64,000 nt of DNA from Streptomyces endocoffeicus (GCF_016741935.1 NZ_JAERRG010000001.1:248001-312000), one strand, 5' to 3'; shown: positions 1 through 10,175, counted from the stretch's first letter. The notes: a model not told the origin generated them from the sequence alone. Program-made: numbers and translations.

Positions 1-2
1 TC

Positions 3-785
3 ACGGACTACAACCTGTTCGACCCGCCGCACTGGGTGGGCTTGCGCAACTACCAGGAGATGCTGTTCGAGGATCCGCGCTACTGGCGGTCGGTCGGCAC
101 CACCATGCTGTACGTCGTCGTGGCCGTTCCGCTGAAGCTGGGCCTCGCCCTCGGCGTGGCGATGCTTCTGAAGAACCTCGGCCGGGGCCGGGGCTTCTAC
201 CGCTCCGCGTTCTACGCGCCGTCGCTGCTCGGGGCGAGCATGTCCATCGCCCTGGTGTGGAAGGCGCTGTTCAACGACGGCGGCACGATCCCCGACGTCC
301 TGGACGCGGTCGGCATCAACGCCGGCGGCTGGGTCGGCAACCCCCACCTCGCGGTGTACGCGGTCGTCCTGCTGACGGTGTGGCAGTTCGGCGCACCCAT
401 GGTGATCTTCCTGGCGGGCCTCCAGCAGATCTCGCCCGACCTCTACGAGGCCGCGGCGCTCGACGGCGCGGGCCGCTGGCGGCAGTTCGTGTCCATCACC
501 GTGCCGATGCTGTCCCCGGTCGTCTTCTTCAACCTGGTCCTCGAGGTCATCAACTCGTTCCAGGTCTTCACCCCGGCCTTCGCCATCAGCGGCGGCGACG
601 GCGGACCCGCCGACTCCACGATGTTCTACACGCTCTACCTGTACGAGCGCGGCTTCACGGCCTCGCACATGGGCTACGCCGCGGCGATGGCCTGGCTGCT
701 GCTGATCGCCATCGGCGCGATCACCCTGATCCTGTTCCGGACCTCCCGGTCCTGGGTCTTCTACGCGGACGAGGGGGAACGATGA
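3..785 (+). CDS. Sugar ABC transporter permease (MalF type), 5' end outside window
   Basis: Integral-membrane permease of a carbohydrate ABC importer (binding-protein-dependent transport family). The reading frame is open from base 3, so the gene starts upstream of the window; the first in-window start-like codon (GTG at 36) is internal. It has several hydrophobic segments and the cytoplasmic EAA loop (EAAALDGAGRW, bases about 448-480) that docks on the ATPase. The stop overlaps the next start as ATGA, so it is translationally coupled to the second permease. The glycosidases downstream suggest an oligosaccharide substrate, probably xylan-derived. The binding protein would be expected upstream; the ATPase is not seen here and may be the shared MsiK, which is known in Streptomyces but inferred for this strain. 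Confidence 0.93.
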   Translation, partial: TDYNLFDPPHWVGLRNYQEMLFEDPRYWRSVGTTMLYVVVAVPLKLGLALGVAMLLKNLGRGRGFYRSAFYAPSLLGASMSIALVWKALFNDGGTIPDVLDAVGINAGGWVGNPHLAVYAVVLLTVWQFGAPMVIFLAGLQQISPDLYEAAALDGAGRWRQFVSITVPMLSPVVFFNLVLEVINSFQVFTPAFAISGGDGGPADSTMFYTLYLYERGFTASHMGYAAAMAWLLLIAIGAITLILFRTSRSWVFYADEGER

Positions 786-1618
786 ACATCGCCACGAAGC
801 GGTGGCTGCCGCACACCGTCGCGGCCGTGTGCCTGCTCGTCCTGCTGTACCCGCTGGCCTGGCTGCTGGCCACCTCGCTCAAGCCGGCCGACGAGGTGGT
901 GACGAGCCTGGACCTGCTGCCCAGCCACCTGGAGTGGTCGAACTACACGACCGCCCTGGACGGGGTCTCCGGCGTCACCGTCAGCCGCCTGCTCGGCAAC
1001 ACCCTGCTGATCGCGGGGGGCGCGGTGGTCGGCAACGTCCTGTCCTGCTCGCTGGCCGCCTACGCCTTCGCCCGGCTGCGCTTCCGCATGAGCAAGGTGA
1101 TGTTCGCCTTCATGGTGGCGACGCTGATGCTGCCGCACCACGTCGTGCTGATTCCGCAGTACATCATCTTCAACCGCCTCGGCCTGGTGGACAGTTTCTG
1201 GCCGCTGATCCTGCCGAAGTTCCTGGCCACCGAGGCGTTCTTCGTCTTCCTCATCGTCCAGTTCATGCGCGGCCTTCCGCGCGAGCTGGAGGAGTCCGCG
1301 CGGATCGACGGCTGCGGTCCCTTCCGCGCGTATTGGTCGATCACGCTGCCGCTGGCCCGGCCCGCGCTGATCACCACGGCCATCTTCACGTTCATCTGGA
1401 CGTGGAACGACTTCTTCACGCAGATGATCTATCTCTTCGCGCCGGAGAAGTTCACCATCACGCTCGCCCTGCGCAGCTTCGTCGACCAGTCCAGCACCTC
1501 CGCGTACGGCCCCATGTTCGCCATGTCGGTGATCTCGGTGCTGCCGATCGTGCTGTTCTTCTTCGTCTTCCAGCGCTACCTCGTGCAGGGCATGGCCACG
1601 TCCGGACTGAAGGGGTGA
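782..1618 (+). CDS. Sugar ABC transporter permease (MalG type)
   Basis: Second permease of the sugar importer, 278 residues, the usual length for the MalG/CUT1 class. The start at 782 is set by the 4-bp overlap with the upstream permease and by the typical N-terminus (basic stretch, then a membrane helix). About six hydrophobic segments are visible, and the EAA loop reads ELEESARIDGCGPFRAYW. It forms the heterodimeric channel with the preceding gene. No dedicated ATPase gene lies in this operon within the window. Confidence 0.93.
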   Translation: MNIATKRWLPHTVAAVCLLVLLYPLAWLLATSLKPADEVVTSLDLLPSHLEWSNYTTALDGVSGVTVSRLLGNTLLIAGGAVVGNVLSCSLAAYAFARLRFRMSKVMFAFMVATLMLPHHVVLIPQYIIFNRLGLVDSFWPLILPKFLATEAFFVFLIVQFMRGLPRELEESARIDGCGPFRAYWSITLPLARPALITTAIFTFIWTWNDFFTQMIYLFAPEKFTITLALRSFVDQSSTSAYGPMFAMSVISVLPIVLFFFVFQRYLVQGMATSGLKG

Positions 1619-1626
1619 GGCACACC

Positions 1627-2235
1627 ATGGCCCACGCACCGATCGCGCACCGGCGCGAGCGCCGGGAACCCGGAGAGGTCTTCGGCTCCGGCTTCAGCCT
1701 CTTCGCCGACATGCTGCTCGTCGGCCTGCTCACCAGCCTCGCCTGCCTGCCGGTCGTCACGGCCCCGGCCGCGTTCGCCGCCGCGTCCGCGACGCTCCGG
1801 CAGGCCGCGGGCAGCGGCGTCCAGGTCAGGGCCGGTACGTACGGCGCTCACCTCCGTGCCCATCTGTCCGCGCGCTCGGCGGCGCTCGGTCTGGTGCCGC
1901 CGCTGCTCGCGGTGGTCGTCCTGGTCGATGCCGCGCTGATGCGCGCCGCACTGCCCGGAGCGGCCGTCATGGCGCCCGCCCTCGCGCTGCTCGTCCTGGG
2001 GGCCACGATCGTGGCGCTGCGGGCGACCGCGCTCAGGACACCGCACCCGCTGTCCGCACGCGAGGCGCTGCTTCGCTCGGCCGCGGACCCGCGCGGCAGT
2101 CTTCTCCTGGCCGGTGCCGTGCTCCTCGGCGGGCTCCTGGCCTGGTCGATTCCGCTGCTGGTCCCGCTGCTGCCGGGTCCGCTGGCGTTCGCCGCCACGG
2201 TGGTGGACATCCGCTCGGACGCCCTGGAGAACTGA
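1627..2235 (+). CDS. YesL-like (DUF624) small membrane protein
   Basis: A 202-residue, Ala/Leu/Val-rich protein with about four or five hydrophobic segments and a conserved-looking N-terminal region (GSGFSLFADMLLVGLLTSLACLPVV). It resembles the YesL/DUF624 family, whose genes typically sit next to CUT1 sugar permeases. Function is unknown; a role in transporter assembly or regulation is inferred from context. It begins 9 bases after the permease stop, so it belongs to the same operon. Confidence 0.75.
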   Translation: MAHAPIAHRRERREPGEVFGSGFSLFADMLLVGLLTSLACLPVVTAPAAFAAASATLRQAAGSGVQVRAGTYGAHLRAHLSARSAALGLVPPLLAVVVLVDAALMRAALPGAAVMAPALALLVLGATIVALRATALRTPHPLSAREALLRSAADPRGSLLLAGAVLLGGLLAWSIPLLVPLLPGPLAFAATVVDIRSDALEN

Positions 2236-2290
2236 ACCGCGGCGCGCCACCTTCCCCCTCGCCCACGCACCACATCACCGGAGTTCACGC

Positions 2291-4087
2291 ATGCCCTACC
2301 CGCACCTGGACGCCGCAGGCCATCCGAGGCCGCAGCTGATCCGCGATCCCGACTGGCGCGACCTCGGCGGTCCCTGGCAGTTCGCCCACGACGACGAGGA
2401 CCACGGCCGCGCCGACCGGTGGATGGATCCGGCGGCCTCCGCGCCGTTCACCGGCACCGTCACCGTGCCCTACCCGCCCGAGTCCGCGGCCTCGGGCGTG
2501 GCGGACACCGGCTTCCACCCCGTGCTCTGGTACCGGCGCACGATCGAGGTGCCCCGGCCGGCCGCCGGGCGGCGGCTCCTGCTGCACTTCGGTGCGGTCG
2601 ACCACCGGGCCGAGGTCTGGCTGAACGGCCGCCCGGTGGGGCGTCACGAGGGCGGGCACACCGGCTTCACCTGCGATCTGACCGACGCGGTCGACCGGGA
2701 CGGCGAGCAGACAGTCGTGGTCCGCGCCGAGGACCAGCCGCTCGACGCGGCGCAGCCCCGCGGCAAGCAGGACTGGCGCCGGGATCCGCATGTCATCTGG
2801 TACCACCGCACCTCCGGGATCTGGCAGCCGGTGTGGCTGGAAGAGGTCCCGGCCGAGCACATCACGCTCCTGCACTGGACCCCCGAGGTGGCCCACGCCC
2901 GCGTCCGCTGCCGGCTGCGTCTCGGCCACTGGCCGCGGCGCCCGCTGACCGTGACGGTCCGCCTCACGCGGGGCGAGCGGGTGCTCGCCGAGCAGCGGAC
3001 GCTGTTCGAGGGCCAGGAGACGGAGTTCGACGTCGCGGTGCCCGCCCTGCGCCACGGGCAGGACCTCGACGATCTGCTCTGGAGTCCGGAGCGGCCGCAA
3101 CTCATCGACGCCGTGGTGGAGTTGCGCGACGCGGCCGACGACACCCCGGTCGACCGCGTCACGTCCTACCTCGGCCTGCGCGACATCGGCTGGGACGACG
3201 GCGTCTTCCTCCTCAACCACAAGCCGTACTTCCTCCGGTTCGCGCTCCAGCAGGGCTACTGGCCCGCATCGCATCTGTCGGCCTCGGCCGGTGAATTGCG
3301 CCGCGACGTCGAACTGGCCAAGGAGATCGGCCTCAACGGGCTGCGCGTCCACCAGAAGGTCGAGGATCCGCGCTTCCTGTACTGGGCCGACCGGCTCGGG
3401 CTGCTGCTGTGGGAGGAGATGCCGTCGGCGTACGCGTTCGGCGCGCGGTCCGTCGAGCGCGTGGTCGCCGAGTGGACCGAAGCCGTCTCCCGCGACCTCA
3501 GCCACCCCTCGATCGTCGCCTGGGTCCCGATCAACGAGTCCTGGTCCGTGCCGAACCCGGCGCTCGTCCCCGCACAGCGCCACTTCATGGACGCCCTCTA
3601 CCACCTGACCAAGGCCCTGGACCCCTCCCGCCCCGCCGTCTCCAACGATGGCTGGGAGATCTCCGCCGCCGACATCTGGGGCGTCCACGACTACACCCAG
3701 CGCGGGGACGTACTGCGCGAGCGCTACGGCCACGCCTCGCTGCGGCAGGGCGAGATCACCGAGCGGTGGCCCGGCGCCAAACGCCTGACCCTGGACGGCG
3801 TCCGCCACCAGGGGCAGCCCGTCGTCCTCAGCGAGTTCGGCGGCGCGACCTTCGAACCTGCGGAGGGCGCCGAGTGGTTCGGCTACGACACCGTGGCCAC
3901 GAAGGAGGACTTCGCCGAACGCCTCGCGGACCTGGTGGCCGCCGCGGTGGACTCCGGGCTCGCGGGCTTCTGCTACACCCAGTTCACCGACACCGAACAA
4001 GAGACCAACGGCCTGCTCACACCGGACCGCCGGCCGAAGATCCCCGTGTCCGAACTGCGCGAAATCCTCACCCGAACCCCTGCATAG
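2291..4087 (+). CDS. Glycoside hydrolase family 2 enzyme
   Basis: A 598-residue retaining GH2 glycosidase with no signal peptide, so it is probably cytoplasmic and acts on imported oligosaccharides. Domain order: N-terminal jelly-roll sugar-binding domain (about 1-190, including WYRRTIEVP and VWLNGRPVG), an Ig-like domain (about 195-290) and a TIM barrel (about 300-598). The acid/base is E416 in PINES and the nucleophile is probably E515 in LSEFGG. It is shorter than LacZ and of beta-galactosidase/beta-glucuronidase-like type. Substrate cannot be read from sequence; neighbouring GH67 and GH43 genes suggest a hemicellulose side chain or backbone unit. Confidence 0.9.
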   Translation: MPYPHLDAAGHPRPQLIRDPDWRDLGGPWQFAHDDEDHGRADRWMDPAASAPFTGTVTVPYPPESAASGVADTGFHPVLWYRRTIEVPRPAAGRRLLLHFGAVDHRAEVWLNGRPVGRHEGGHTGFTCDLTDAVDRDGEQTVVVRAEDQPLDAAQPRGKQDWRRDPHVIWYHRTSGIWQPVWLEEVPAEHITLLHWTPEVAHARVRCRLRLGHWPRRPLTVTVRLTRGERVLAEQRTLFEGQETEFDVAVPALRHGQDLDDLLWSPERPQLIDAVVELRDAADDTPVDRVTSYLGLRDIGWDDGVFLLNHKPYFLRFALQQGYWPASHLSASAGELRRDVELAKEIGLNGLRVHQKVEDPRFLYWADRLGLLLWEEMPSAYAFGARSVERVVAEWTEAVSRDLSHPSIVAWVPINESWSVPNPALVPAQRHFMDALYHLTKALDPSRPAVSNDGWEISAADIWGVHDYTQRGDVLRERYGHASLRQGEITERWPGAKRLTLDGVRHQGQPVVLSEFGGATFEPAEGAEWFGYDTVATKEDFAERLADLVAAAVDSGLAGFCYTQFTDTEQETNGLLTPDRRPKIPVSELREILTRTPA

Positions 4088-4120
4088 CGTGTCTCGTTCT
4101 TCCGTAGAGGAGAAACCGCA

Positions 4121-7100
4121 ATGGCACGATCCGAGTACAGCCGCCGCCGGGTGCTCCAGGCATCCGCTCTCGCCTTCGCCACGGTGCTGAGCCCATGGAG
4201 CACGGCAGCCGGCCTCGCCGCGTCGGCGGGCATCCCCGATGAGGACGGCCACGATCTATGGCTGCGCTACCGCCCCACTGCCGATCCCCGGCGGCTCGAG
4301 GAGTACCGGAAGGCCCTGGCCGGTCTGGCACGTCAGGGCGAGGGCCGGGTCATGGGGAACGCCGAGCTGGAGCTGCGGCGGGCCATCGAGGGCCTCACCG
4401 GCAGCGCACCGGTGCGGGTTGCCGCCGATCGAGCCCCGGTCGTCATCGGCACGGTGGACGAGTCGCCGGTCGTGCGATCCGAGGTGAGTCCCGATCGGCT
4501 GGCCCGGATCGGTGCGCAGGGGTTCGTGATCGAGATGACCGGCACACCGGGCAGGCGGCCACGACTGGTCATCGGGGCCCACAGCGATCGGGGCGTGCTG
4601 GCCGGGGTCTTCCATCTCATCCGTCTGCTGCAGCTCGAGCGTCCACTGCACAGGTTGTCCGTGCTGCAGAAGCCGCGCACCGCACTGCGCATGATGAATC
4701 ACTGGGACAACTTCGACGGGTCGATCGAGCGTGGCTACGCGGGCACTTCGATCTTCGAGTGGGACAAGCTGCCGGACATCTCCGACCGGGTCGTCGACTA
4801 TGCGCGGTCCATGGCATCGATCGGCATCAACGCATCGGTGCTCAACAACGTGAACGCCAGTGCCGACTTCATCACCAGCGGGATGCTGACCAGACTCAGA
4901 CCCCTGGCGGCACTTCTCCACGCGTGGGGGATCTCGACCTGGCTGTCCGTCAACTACGCCAGCCCGATGATCCTGACCGCGGACGACGCCGATCCGATCA
5001 CGACGGCCGATCCCGCCGATCGACGGGTCCAGCGGTGGTGGCAGGACAAGAGCGCCGAGATCTTCAAGACCCTGCCCGGCTTCGGTGGGTTCCTGGTGAA
5101 GGCGAACTCGGAGGGGCAGCCCGGCCCGCTCGACTACGGACGCACCCATGCCGAGGGCGCGAACATGCTGGCCCGCACGGTCGCACCGCACGACGGGCGG
5201 ATCGTCTGGCGCAGCTTCGTCCACGAGGATTTCGGCGACTGGGCGGAGTACCAGTACCGGGTGTTCGCCCCGCTGGACGGCACGTTCGACGACAACGTCA
5301 TCCTGCAGACCAAGTACGGACCGATCGACTTCCAGATCCGCGAGCCCGTACACCCCCTGTTCGGCGCCATGCGCCACACCAACCAGATGCTGGAACTCCA
5401 GCTCACTCAGGAGTACACCGGCCACGAGATTCACACGACCTATCTGGCTCCGCTGTGGCGGGAGGTGCTGACCTTCCCGACGCGGGGGCCCGGCACCGGA
5501 CCGACCGTCGCCGACATCCTCTCGGACGGCGATGACCGAGCGCCGCGGGCGGGCATCGCCGGAGTCAGCAACTTCGGCAACGCCCGCGACTGGACCGGCT
5601 CTCTGCTGGGAGCGGCGAACACCTACGCCTTCGGCAGGATGTGCTGGAACCCGGACGCCGATCCCCGGGACCTGGCCGCGGAGTGGGCCGGGCAGACCTT
5701 CGGCACCGACCGCGCGGTGACCGAGATGGTGGCCGACATTCTGGTGCACTCGCGCCGGACGTACGAGGACTACACCTCGCCGCTGGGGATGGGCTATCTC
5801 ACCGACCCCGGCGGCGACCATCTCGACCCGAGCCCGCTGGGCACCCTCTTCCAGTCACACCACACCACGGCCGAGGGCACCGGCTTCGACCGCACCGAGG
5901 CGACCGGCAGCGGCTTCACCGGGCTCTACCCACGGCCCTGGCGGAAGCGCTACGAGTCCACGGCGACCTGTCCCGACGAGCTGCTGCTGTTCATGCACTG
6001 GGTGCCGTACGGCCACCGACTGCGGTCGGGCAAGACGGTCATCCAGCACATCTACGATACGCACTTCACCGGGGTCGACCGCGTCGACCGGTTCCTCGCC
6101 GGGTGGAGCGAACTGTCCGGGGAGGTCGACCGGCAGCGCCATGCCGCCGTCGAGGCGGGCTTCGAGGCCCAGCGGGAGCACGCGACGTTCTGGCGCGACA
6201 CGGTGGTCGGATTCTTCTTCGACAGGAGCCGCATCGTCGACGCGAAGCGGGAATGGCTGCAGGCGGGGCTGAACGGCTCGCGGGTGCTGCTCGGCGGCCG
6301 GCCGAACCTCTTGCCGGTCACCGTCACCAACGCCTCGGCGCGGGACCTCGACATCACGGTCGCACTGCGGCCACCGTCCGAGGACTGGCGCACCGAGCCC
6401 GCCGAACAGTCCGCGGCCGGCGCCGTGACCGCGACGTTCGAGCTGCCGGTCACACCCCCCTTGCCGGGCACCGTCGCCGCCCTGGACCTGGACGTGGCGC
6501 CGAAGCTCACCCGGCTCGACGGCCGGCCGCCGTCCCTGGTCGTCGCCCCCGACGGCGGGCGCTGCCTCATGGCGCTCAACGCCGGTCCACGGAACGGCAC
6601 TTCGATGCCCGGCTACGGCGCGCTGACCCCCGAGTCGGCCTGGTCCGCGTCGGCCGGCCACGGCTGGGTCGGTGCCGCCCCGTCGGCCAGGGACCGCGGT
6701 GGCGAGCCCCTGTTGCGCGACCATCTCTGGCACAACTCGTCCCGGGTGCTGCGCGTCGCCCTGCCGGCCGGCAAGCACACCGGATACGCGCTGGTCGGGG
6801 ACACCGGTGCCACGGCCTCGCCGACCCGGGTCGCGGTGAACGGCGTCACCGTCGCCACCAGTCCGAAGCAGCCCGGCGGAACCTTCACCTGGCTGGAGCT
6901 TCCCCTCGAGGGAGGTGCCACCGGCCGCACCGCGGACATCACGTTCACGGGCGTGGGCGGCCCCTGGCGGCTGTCCGCGTTCGCCGTCACGGATCCGACC
7001 GCCCCGGCACCGTCCCTGGTGGTGCTGAGGGCGGCGGCGGATCCGGTGTGGTGGACGGGCCGGGCCAACCCGGTCACGGTGCTGGTACGCAACACCGGTG

Positions 7101-7774
7101 CCGAGGACCGCGACGTCACCGCCCGGCTGGTCACCCCCGACGGCTGGTCCGGCACCGAGCGGACCGTGACGGTCGCCGCCGGAGCCGAGCGAGAGCTGAC
7201 GGTCACCGCGACCCCGGTGGCCACTCCGGGATTCGCCACCGTCGAGATCCGGCTCACCAGCGGCGACGAGGAGATCGAGCACGGCCGGTCGGTGTCCGTG
7301 GTCACCACGCCGCACCCCGATGACGCGGCCTCGGCGTTCGACGCCGGCCCGCCGTCCAGCCCGCTGCTGACCGGGTACACCAGGCTGTCGCCCGAGGACG
7401 ACTACACCGACGACCGTGGCTTCGGCTGGGTCGGCGACCGGCCGCTCACCCGTGACCGGGGCAACGCCGACGACCTGCGCCGCGACATCGTCATGCGGAA
7501 GGGCAAGCCCAGCGTTCTGCGCGTCCCGGTGCCGGCCGGCAAGCACACGGTGTGGGTGCTCACCGGCGACTCCCTCACCGATTCGGGTGTCACCACCATC
7601 TCCGAGGACGGCACGGTCCTCGGACGCTCCGGCGACGACAGCCTGCCCAGCCGCGCCTTCGTCTGGTTCTCCTTCGATCTCGACGGCGGCGCGGACGGGC
7701 GCACCGCCGACCTGGAAATCACCGGCTCGAAGCTGAACGGCCTCTGGCGCATCGCGGCCCTGGTCGTCGTCTGA
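4121..7774 (+). CDS. Exported GH67 alpha-glucuronidase with long C-terminal accessory region
   Basis: A 1217-residue protein with a twin-arginine signal (SRRRVLQASALAFA). The GH67 hallmarks are clear: HDLWLRY near residue 45 and MMNHWDNFDGSIERGYAG near 190. By alignment to characterised GH67 enzymes the catalytic triad is E331 (KANSEGQ), D403 (YGPIDFQ) and E431 (LTQEYTG). GH67 enzymes remove 4-O-methylglucuronic acid from the end of xylo-oligosaccharides. Unusually, about 500 residues follow the catalytic part: an Ig/NEW3-like domain (about 975-1065) flanked by two related beta-rich modules (about 830-965 and 1085-1217), both containing GWVG and PAGKHT. GH67 enzymes are usually about 700 residues and often intracellular, so export plus added modules is notable. 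RBS GGAG lies just upstream of ATG 4121. Confidence 0.9.
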   Translation: MARSEYSRRRVLQASALAFATVLSPWSTAAGLAASAGIPDEDGHDLWLRYRPTADPRRLEEYRKALAGLARQGEGRVMGNAELELRRAIEGLTGSAPVRVAADRAPVVIGTVDESPVVRSEVSPDRLARIGAQGFVIEMTGTPGRRPRLVIGAHSDRGVLAGVFHLIRLLQLERPLHRLSVLQKPRTALRMMNHWDNFDGSIERGYAGTSIFEWDKLPDISDRVVDYARSMASIGINASVLNNVNASADFITSGMLTRLRPLAALLHAWGISTWLSVNYASPMILTADDADPITTADPADRRVQRWWQDKSAEIFKTLPGFGGFLVKANSEGQPGPLDYGRTHAEGANMLARTVAPHDGRIVWRSFVHEDFGDWAEYQYRVFAPLDGTFDDNVILQTKYGPIDFQIREPVHPLFGAMRHTNQMLELQLTQEYTGHEIHTTYLAPLWREVLTFPTRGPGTGPTVADILSDGDDRAPRAGIAGVSNFGNARDWTGSLLGAANTYAFGRMCWNPDADPRDLAAEWAGQTFGTDRAVTEMVADILVHSRRTYEDYTSPLGMGYLTDPGGDHLDPSPLGTLFQSHHTTAEGTGFDRTEATGSGFTGLYPRPWRKRYESTATCPDELLLFMHWVPYGHRLRSGKTVIQHIYDTHFTGVDRVDRFLAGWSELSGEVDRQRHAAVEAGFEAQREHATFWRDTVVGFFFDRSRIVDAKREWLQAGLNGSRVLLGGRPNLLPVTVTNASARDLDITVALRPPSEDWRTEPAEQSAAGAVTATFELPVTPPLPGTVAALDLDVAPKLTRLDGRPPSLVVAPDGGRCLMALNAGPRNGTSMPGYGALTPESAWSASAGHGWVGAAPSARDRGGEPLLRDHLWHNSSRVLRVALPAGKHTGYALVGDTGATASPTRVAVNGVTVATSPKQPGGTFTWLELPLEGGATGRTADITFTGVGGPWRLSAFAVTDPTAPAPSLVVLRAAADPVWWTGRANPVTVLVRNTGAEDRDVTARLVTPDGWSGTERTVTVAAGAERELTVTATPVATPGFATVEIRLTSGDEEIEHGRSVSVVTTPHPDDAASAFDAGPPSSPLLTGYTRLSPEDDYTDDRGFGWVGDRPLTRDRGNADDLRRDIVMRKGKPSVLRVPVPAGKHTVWVLTGDSLTDSGVTTISEDGTVLGRSGDDSLPSRAFVWFSFDLDGGADGRTADLEITGSKLNGLWRIAALVVV

Positions 7775-7898
7775 GCCCACCCCCGCGCCGTACACCCACG
7801 TGTTCCTCCGGGCGCGGCCCGCGACCCGGCATCACCGATATCTCCGGCACCCCCGGTATCGCCGGCACCCCCGGTATCCACAAAGGAGAGCTCCCGAT

Positions 7899-10175
7899 AT
7901 GACATCGAAGTCAGCACGATTCCCCGCGGTCCGGGGCAGACCCGGCGTCGTCCTCCTCGCCCTGCTCATGGTCCTCGGCCTCGGCAGTGCGCATCCCGGA
8001 CCGGCCGCGGCCGATCCCGCCGATCCGCCCGGGACGTACCAGAACCCCGTGATGGACGACGTCGCGGACGCCTTCTCCGACCCATCGATCATCCGGGGCA
8101 AGGACGGCTACTGGTACGCCTACGCCACCCAGACCAGCATGCGCCGGGACAACCAGGGAGGCCCCTGGGAGTCGCAGCACTTCATGCCGATCACGCGCTC
8201 GGCCGACCTCGTCAACTGGACCTACGTCGGTGACGTCTTCGGGCCCGACAACCACCCGGAATGGCGCGACTTCAAGAGCACCTACTACTGGGCACCCGAC
8301 ATCCGGTACATCAACGGCACGTACTACCTCTACTACTCGGTCGCCGGAGACGACAAGAACACCATCGCGCTGGCCACCGCGGACCACCCGGCCGGCCCGT
8401 GGAAGGACATCGGCCACCCCGTGCTGCCGTACGGGACGACGGTCAACCAGATCGATCCGTCGGTGTTCCTCGACTCCGACGGCCAGAAGTACCTCTACTA
8501 CGGCTCCTTCCGCGACGGCGGCATCCAGGCGGTGCGCCTGAACGAGGAGGGCACCGCGCCGGTCGGCACTCCGGTGCAGGTGGTCGGCGCCCGGCGCGGC
8601 GAGGCCGCGTACGTGGTGAAGCGGGACGGCTGGTACTACCTGTTCTACTCGGGCCTGGGATGCTGTGCCCGTGACAAGGGCGCCTATCCGGTGTTCGTCG
8701 GGCGGGCGAAGAACCCGATGGGCCCGTTCACCGACGCCGAGGGGGTCGGCCTGGCCGACCTGCACCCCGGCGGCACGATCGTCAACGCGCCGAACGGCAA
8801 CAAATGGGTCGCGACGGGCCACTCGGCGAACGTCGTCGACAAGTCCGGCCAGGACTGGATCCTCACCAATGGATTCGACCGCCACGAGAGCGATCCGAAC
8901 TGGGGCGGACGGCCGGCCATGATGGACCGGCTCGACTGGATCGACGGCTGGCCGACCGTGCGCGCGGGCGCCTGGACCAGCGAGGAGCGGCAGACCGCTC
9001 CTGCGAGCGGCTGGGGCTCGGGGAGCACCTTCGACGACGGCCTTGTCGACTTCGACGTCCTCGGACACGGTTCCTGGACCACGGGTTCGGATCCCGACTC
9101 GGGGCGCTATGCCCGCGGCCGGTCCCGGGCCGCGGCCCCGCAGCTGCTGCTGCCGCGGCGGGCCCCGGACGGCGATGTGAGGATCGAGGCCGACGTGCGG
9201 GTGCGCGACGACGACGGCCGGGTGGGCCTTGTCCTGGCGTCCGCGGGCCGGTCCAACCACGCCGTGGCCTGGCTGGATTCCACCGGCACACTCTCCGTCG
9301 AGGTCACCCGGGACCGGAAGGTGGTGCGGAAGCGGACGGCTCGCCTGCACGCGGACGCCGATCCGCGGACCTGGCACTCGCTCACGGCCGAGATCCGCGA
9401 CGGGGCGGCGCACATACAGGTCAGCTCGGCCATGCTCGACATGCCACTGGCCGAACTGAAGGTGGACGTACCCAAGGACTGGCGCCGCGGCGGAGTCGCC
9501 TCGACCCGCGGCTCCGGCGAGGCGGACAACGTCGGCGTGACCCGGCTCTACACACCGGTGACCGCCAAACAGCCCGACCCCGAAGTCGGAGCCCGGCTGC
9601 CGGAGTACGACGAGGACTTCGACGACGGCCGGCTGGACGGCTGGAAGTGGTTCGGCCCCGCCGACGGGAAGGTCGCCGATGGCCAGTACGTGTGGCCGAC
9701 GCAGGATGCCGACTTCTCCGGCAAGGGGACCATGGCATCGGCGCTGCTTCGTGACGCTCCGACCGGCACCTACACGGTCGAGACCAAGCTGCACTTCCCG
9801 ATCAGCGACGCCCCCGACGGGCGCAGCCAGGCCGGGATCATCGCCTTCCAGAGCCCGGAGGACTCGATCCATCTGGCTCCGACCCGGACCGGCCCATCAC
9901 GGCAGGCTTTCCTGTGGATCGGCCGGGACCGTGACAGCTGGCCGGAGCTGCAGCTCGGCCCGTCGGCCGACACCATGTGGCTGCGGCTGCGCCATACCGT
10001 CGATCCGAAGACCGGCGAGCACAGGTTCCGGCCGGCCACGAGTCGGGACGGGAAGCACTACATCTGGGGTGGGGTCTGGCATCTGCCCGCCGGTTCCGAC
10101 CCGTCCATCGGCCTCGTCTCCCTGGCCGGCAAGGGAGTTACCGCACGCTTCGACTACGTGCGCTTCTACTCCTGA
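7899..10175 (+). CDS. Secreted glycoside hydrolase family 43 enzyme
   Basis: A 758-residue protein with a Sec signal peptide (basic start, hydrophobic core LLALLMVLGLG, Ala-rich cleavage region near residue 42). The five-bladed propeller of GH43 carries the expected residues: base D61 in SDPSII, pKa-modulating D186 in QIDPSVF and acid E235 in RRGEAAY. The family covers arabinofuranosidases, endo-arabinanases and beta-xylosidases. Two further beta-sandwich parts follow (about 380-550, and 560-758 starting DEDFDDGRLDGW), probably carbohydrate binding. The start is chosen on the strong RBS AAAGGAG at 7881-7887; the frame is open further upstream without a good RBS. With GH67 it would debranch xylan outside the cell. 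Confidence 0.88.
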   Translation: MTSKSARFPAVRGRPGVVLLALLMVLGLGSAHPGPAAADPADPPGTYQNPVMDDVADAFSDPSIIRGKDGYWYAYATQTSMRRDNQGGPWESQHFMPITRSADLVNWTYVGDVFGPDNHPEWRDFKSTYYWAPDIRYINGTYYLYYSVAGDDKNTIALATADHPAGPWKDIGHPVLPYGTTVNQIDPSVFLDSDGQKYLYYGSFRDGGIQAVRLNEEGTAPVGTPVQVVGARRGEAAYVVKRDGWYYLFYSGLGCCARDKGAYPVFVGRAKNPMGPFTDAEGVGLADLHPGGTIVNAPNGNKWVATGHSANVVDKSGQDWILTNGFDRHESDPNWGGRPAMMDRLDWIDGWPTVRAGAWTSEERQTAPASGWGSGSTFDDGLVDFDVLGHGSWTTGSDPDSGRYARGRSRAAAPQLLLPRRAPDGDVRIEADVRVRDDDGRVGLVLASAGRSNHAVAWLDSTGTLSVEVTRDRKVVRKRTARLHADADPRTWHSLTAEIRDGAAHIQVSSAMLDMPLAELKVDVPKDWRRGGVASTRGSGEADNVGVTRLYTPVTAKQPDPEVGARLPEYDEDFDDGRLDGWKWFGPADGKVADGQYVWPTQDADFSGKGTMASALLRDAPTGTYTVETKLHFPISDAPDGRSQAGIIAFQSPEDSIHLAPTRTGPSRQAFLWIGRDRDSWPELQLGPSADTMWLRLRHTVDPKTGEHRFRPATSRDGKHYIWGGVWHLPAGSDPSIGLVSLAGKGVTARFDYVRFYS

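Noticed and set aside
2285..4252. A 655-codon - strand frame opposite the GH2 gene
   Set aside because: The + strand encodes clear GH2 catalytic motifs; the opposite frame has no domain and no RBS.
5855..7795. A 646-codon - strand frame opposite the GH67 gene
   Set aside because: Shadow of the GH67 C-terminal region; Gly/Arg/Val-rich with no motif.
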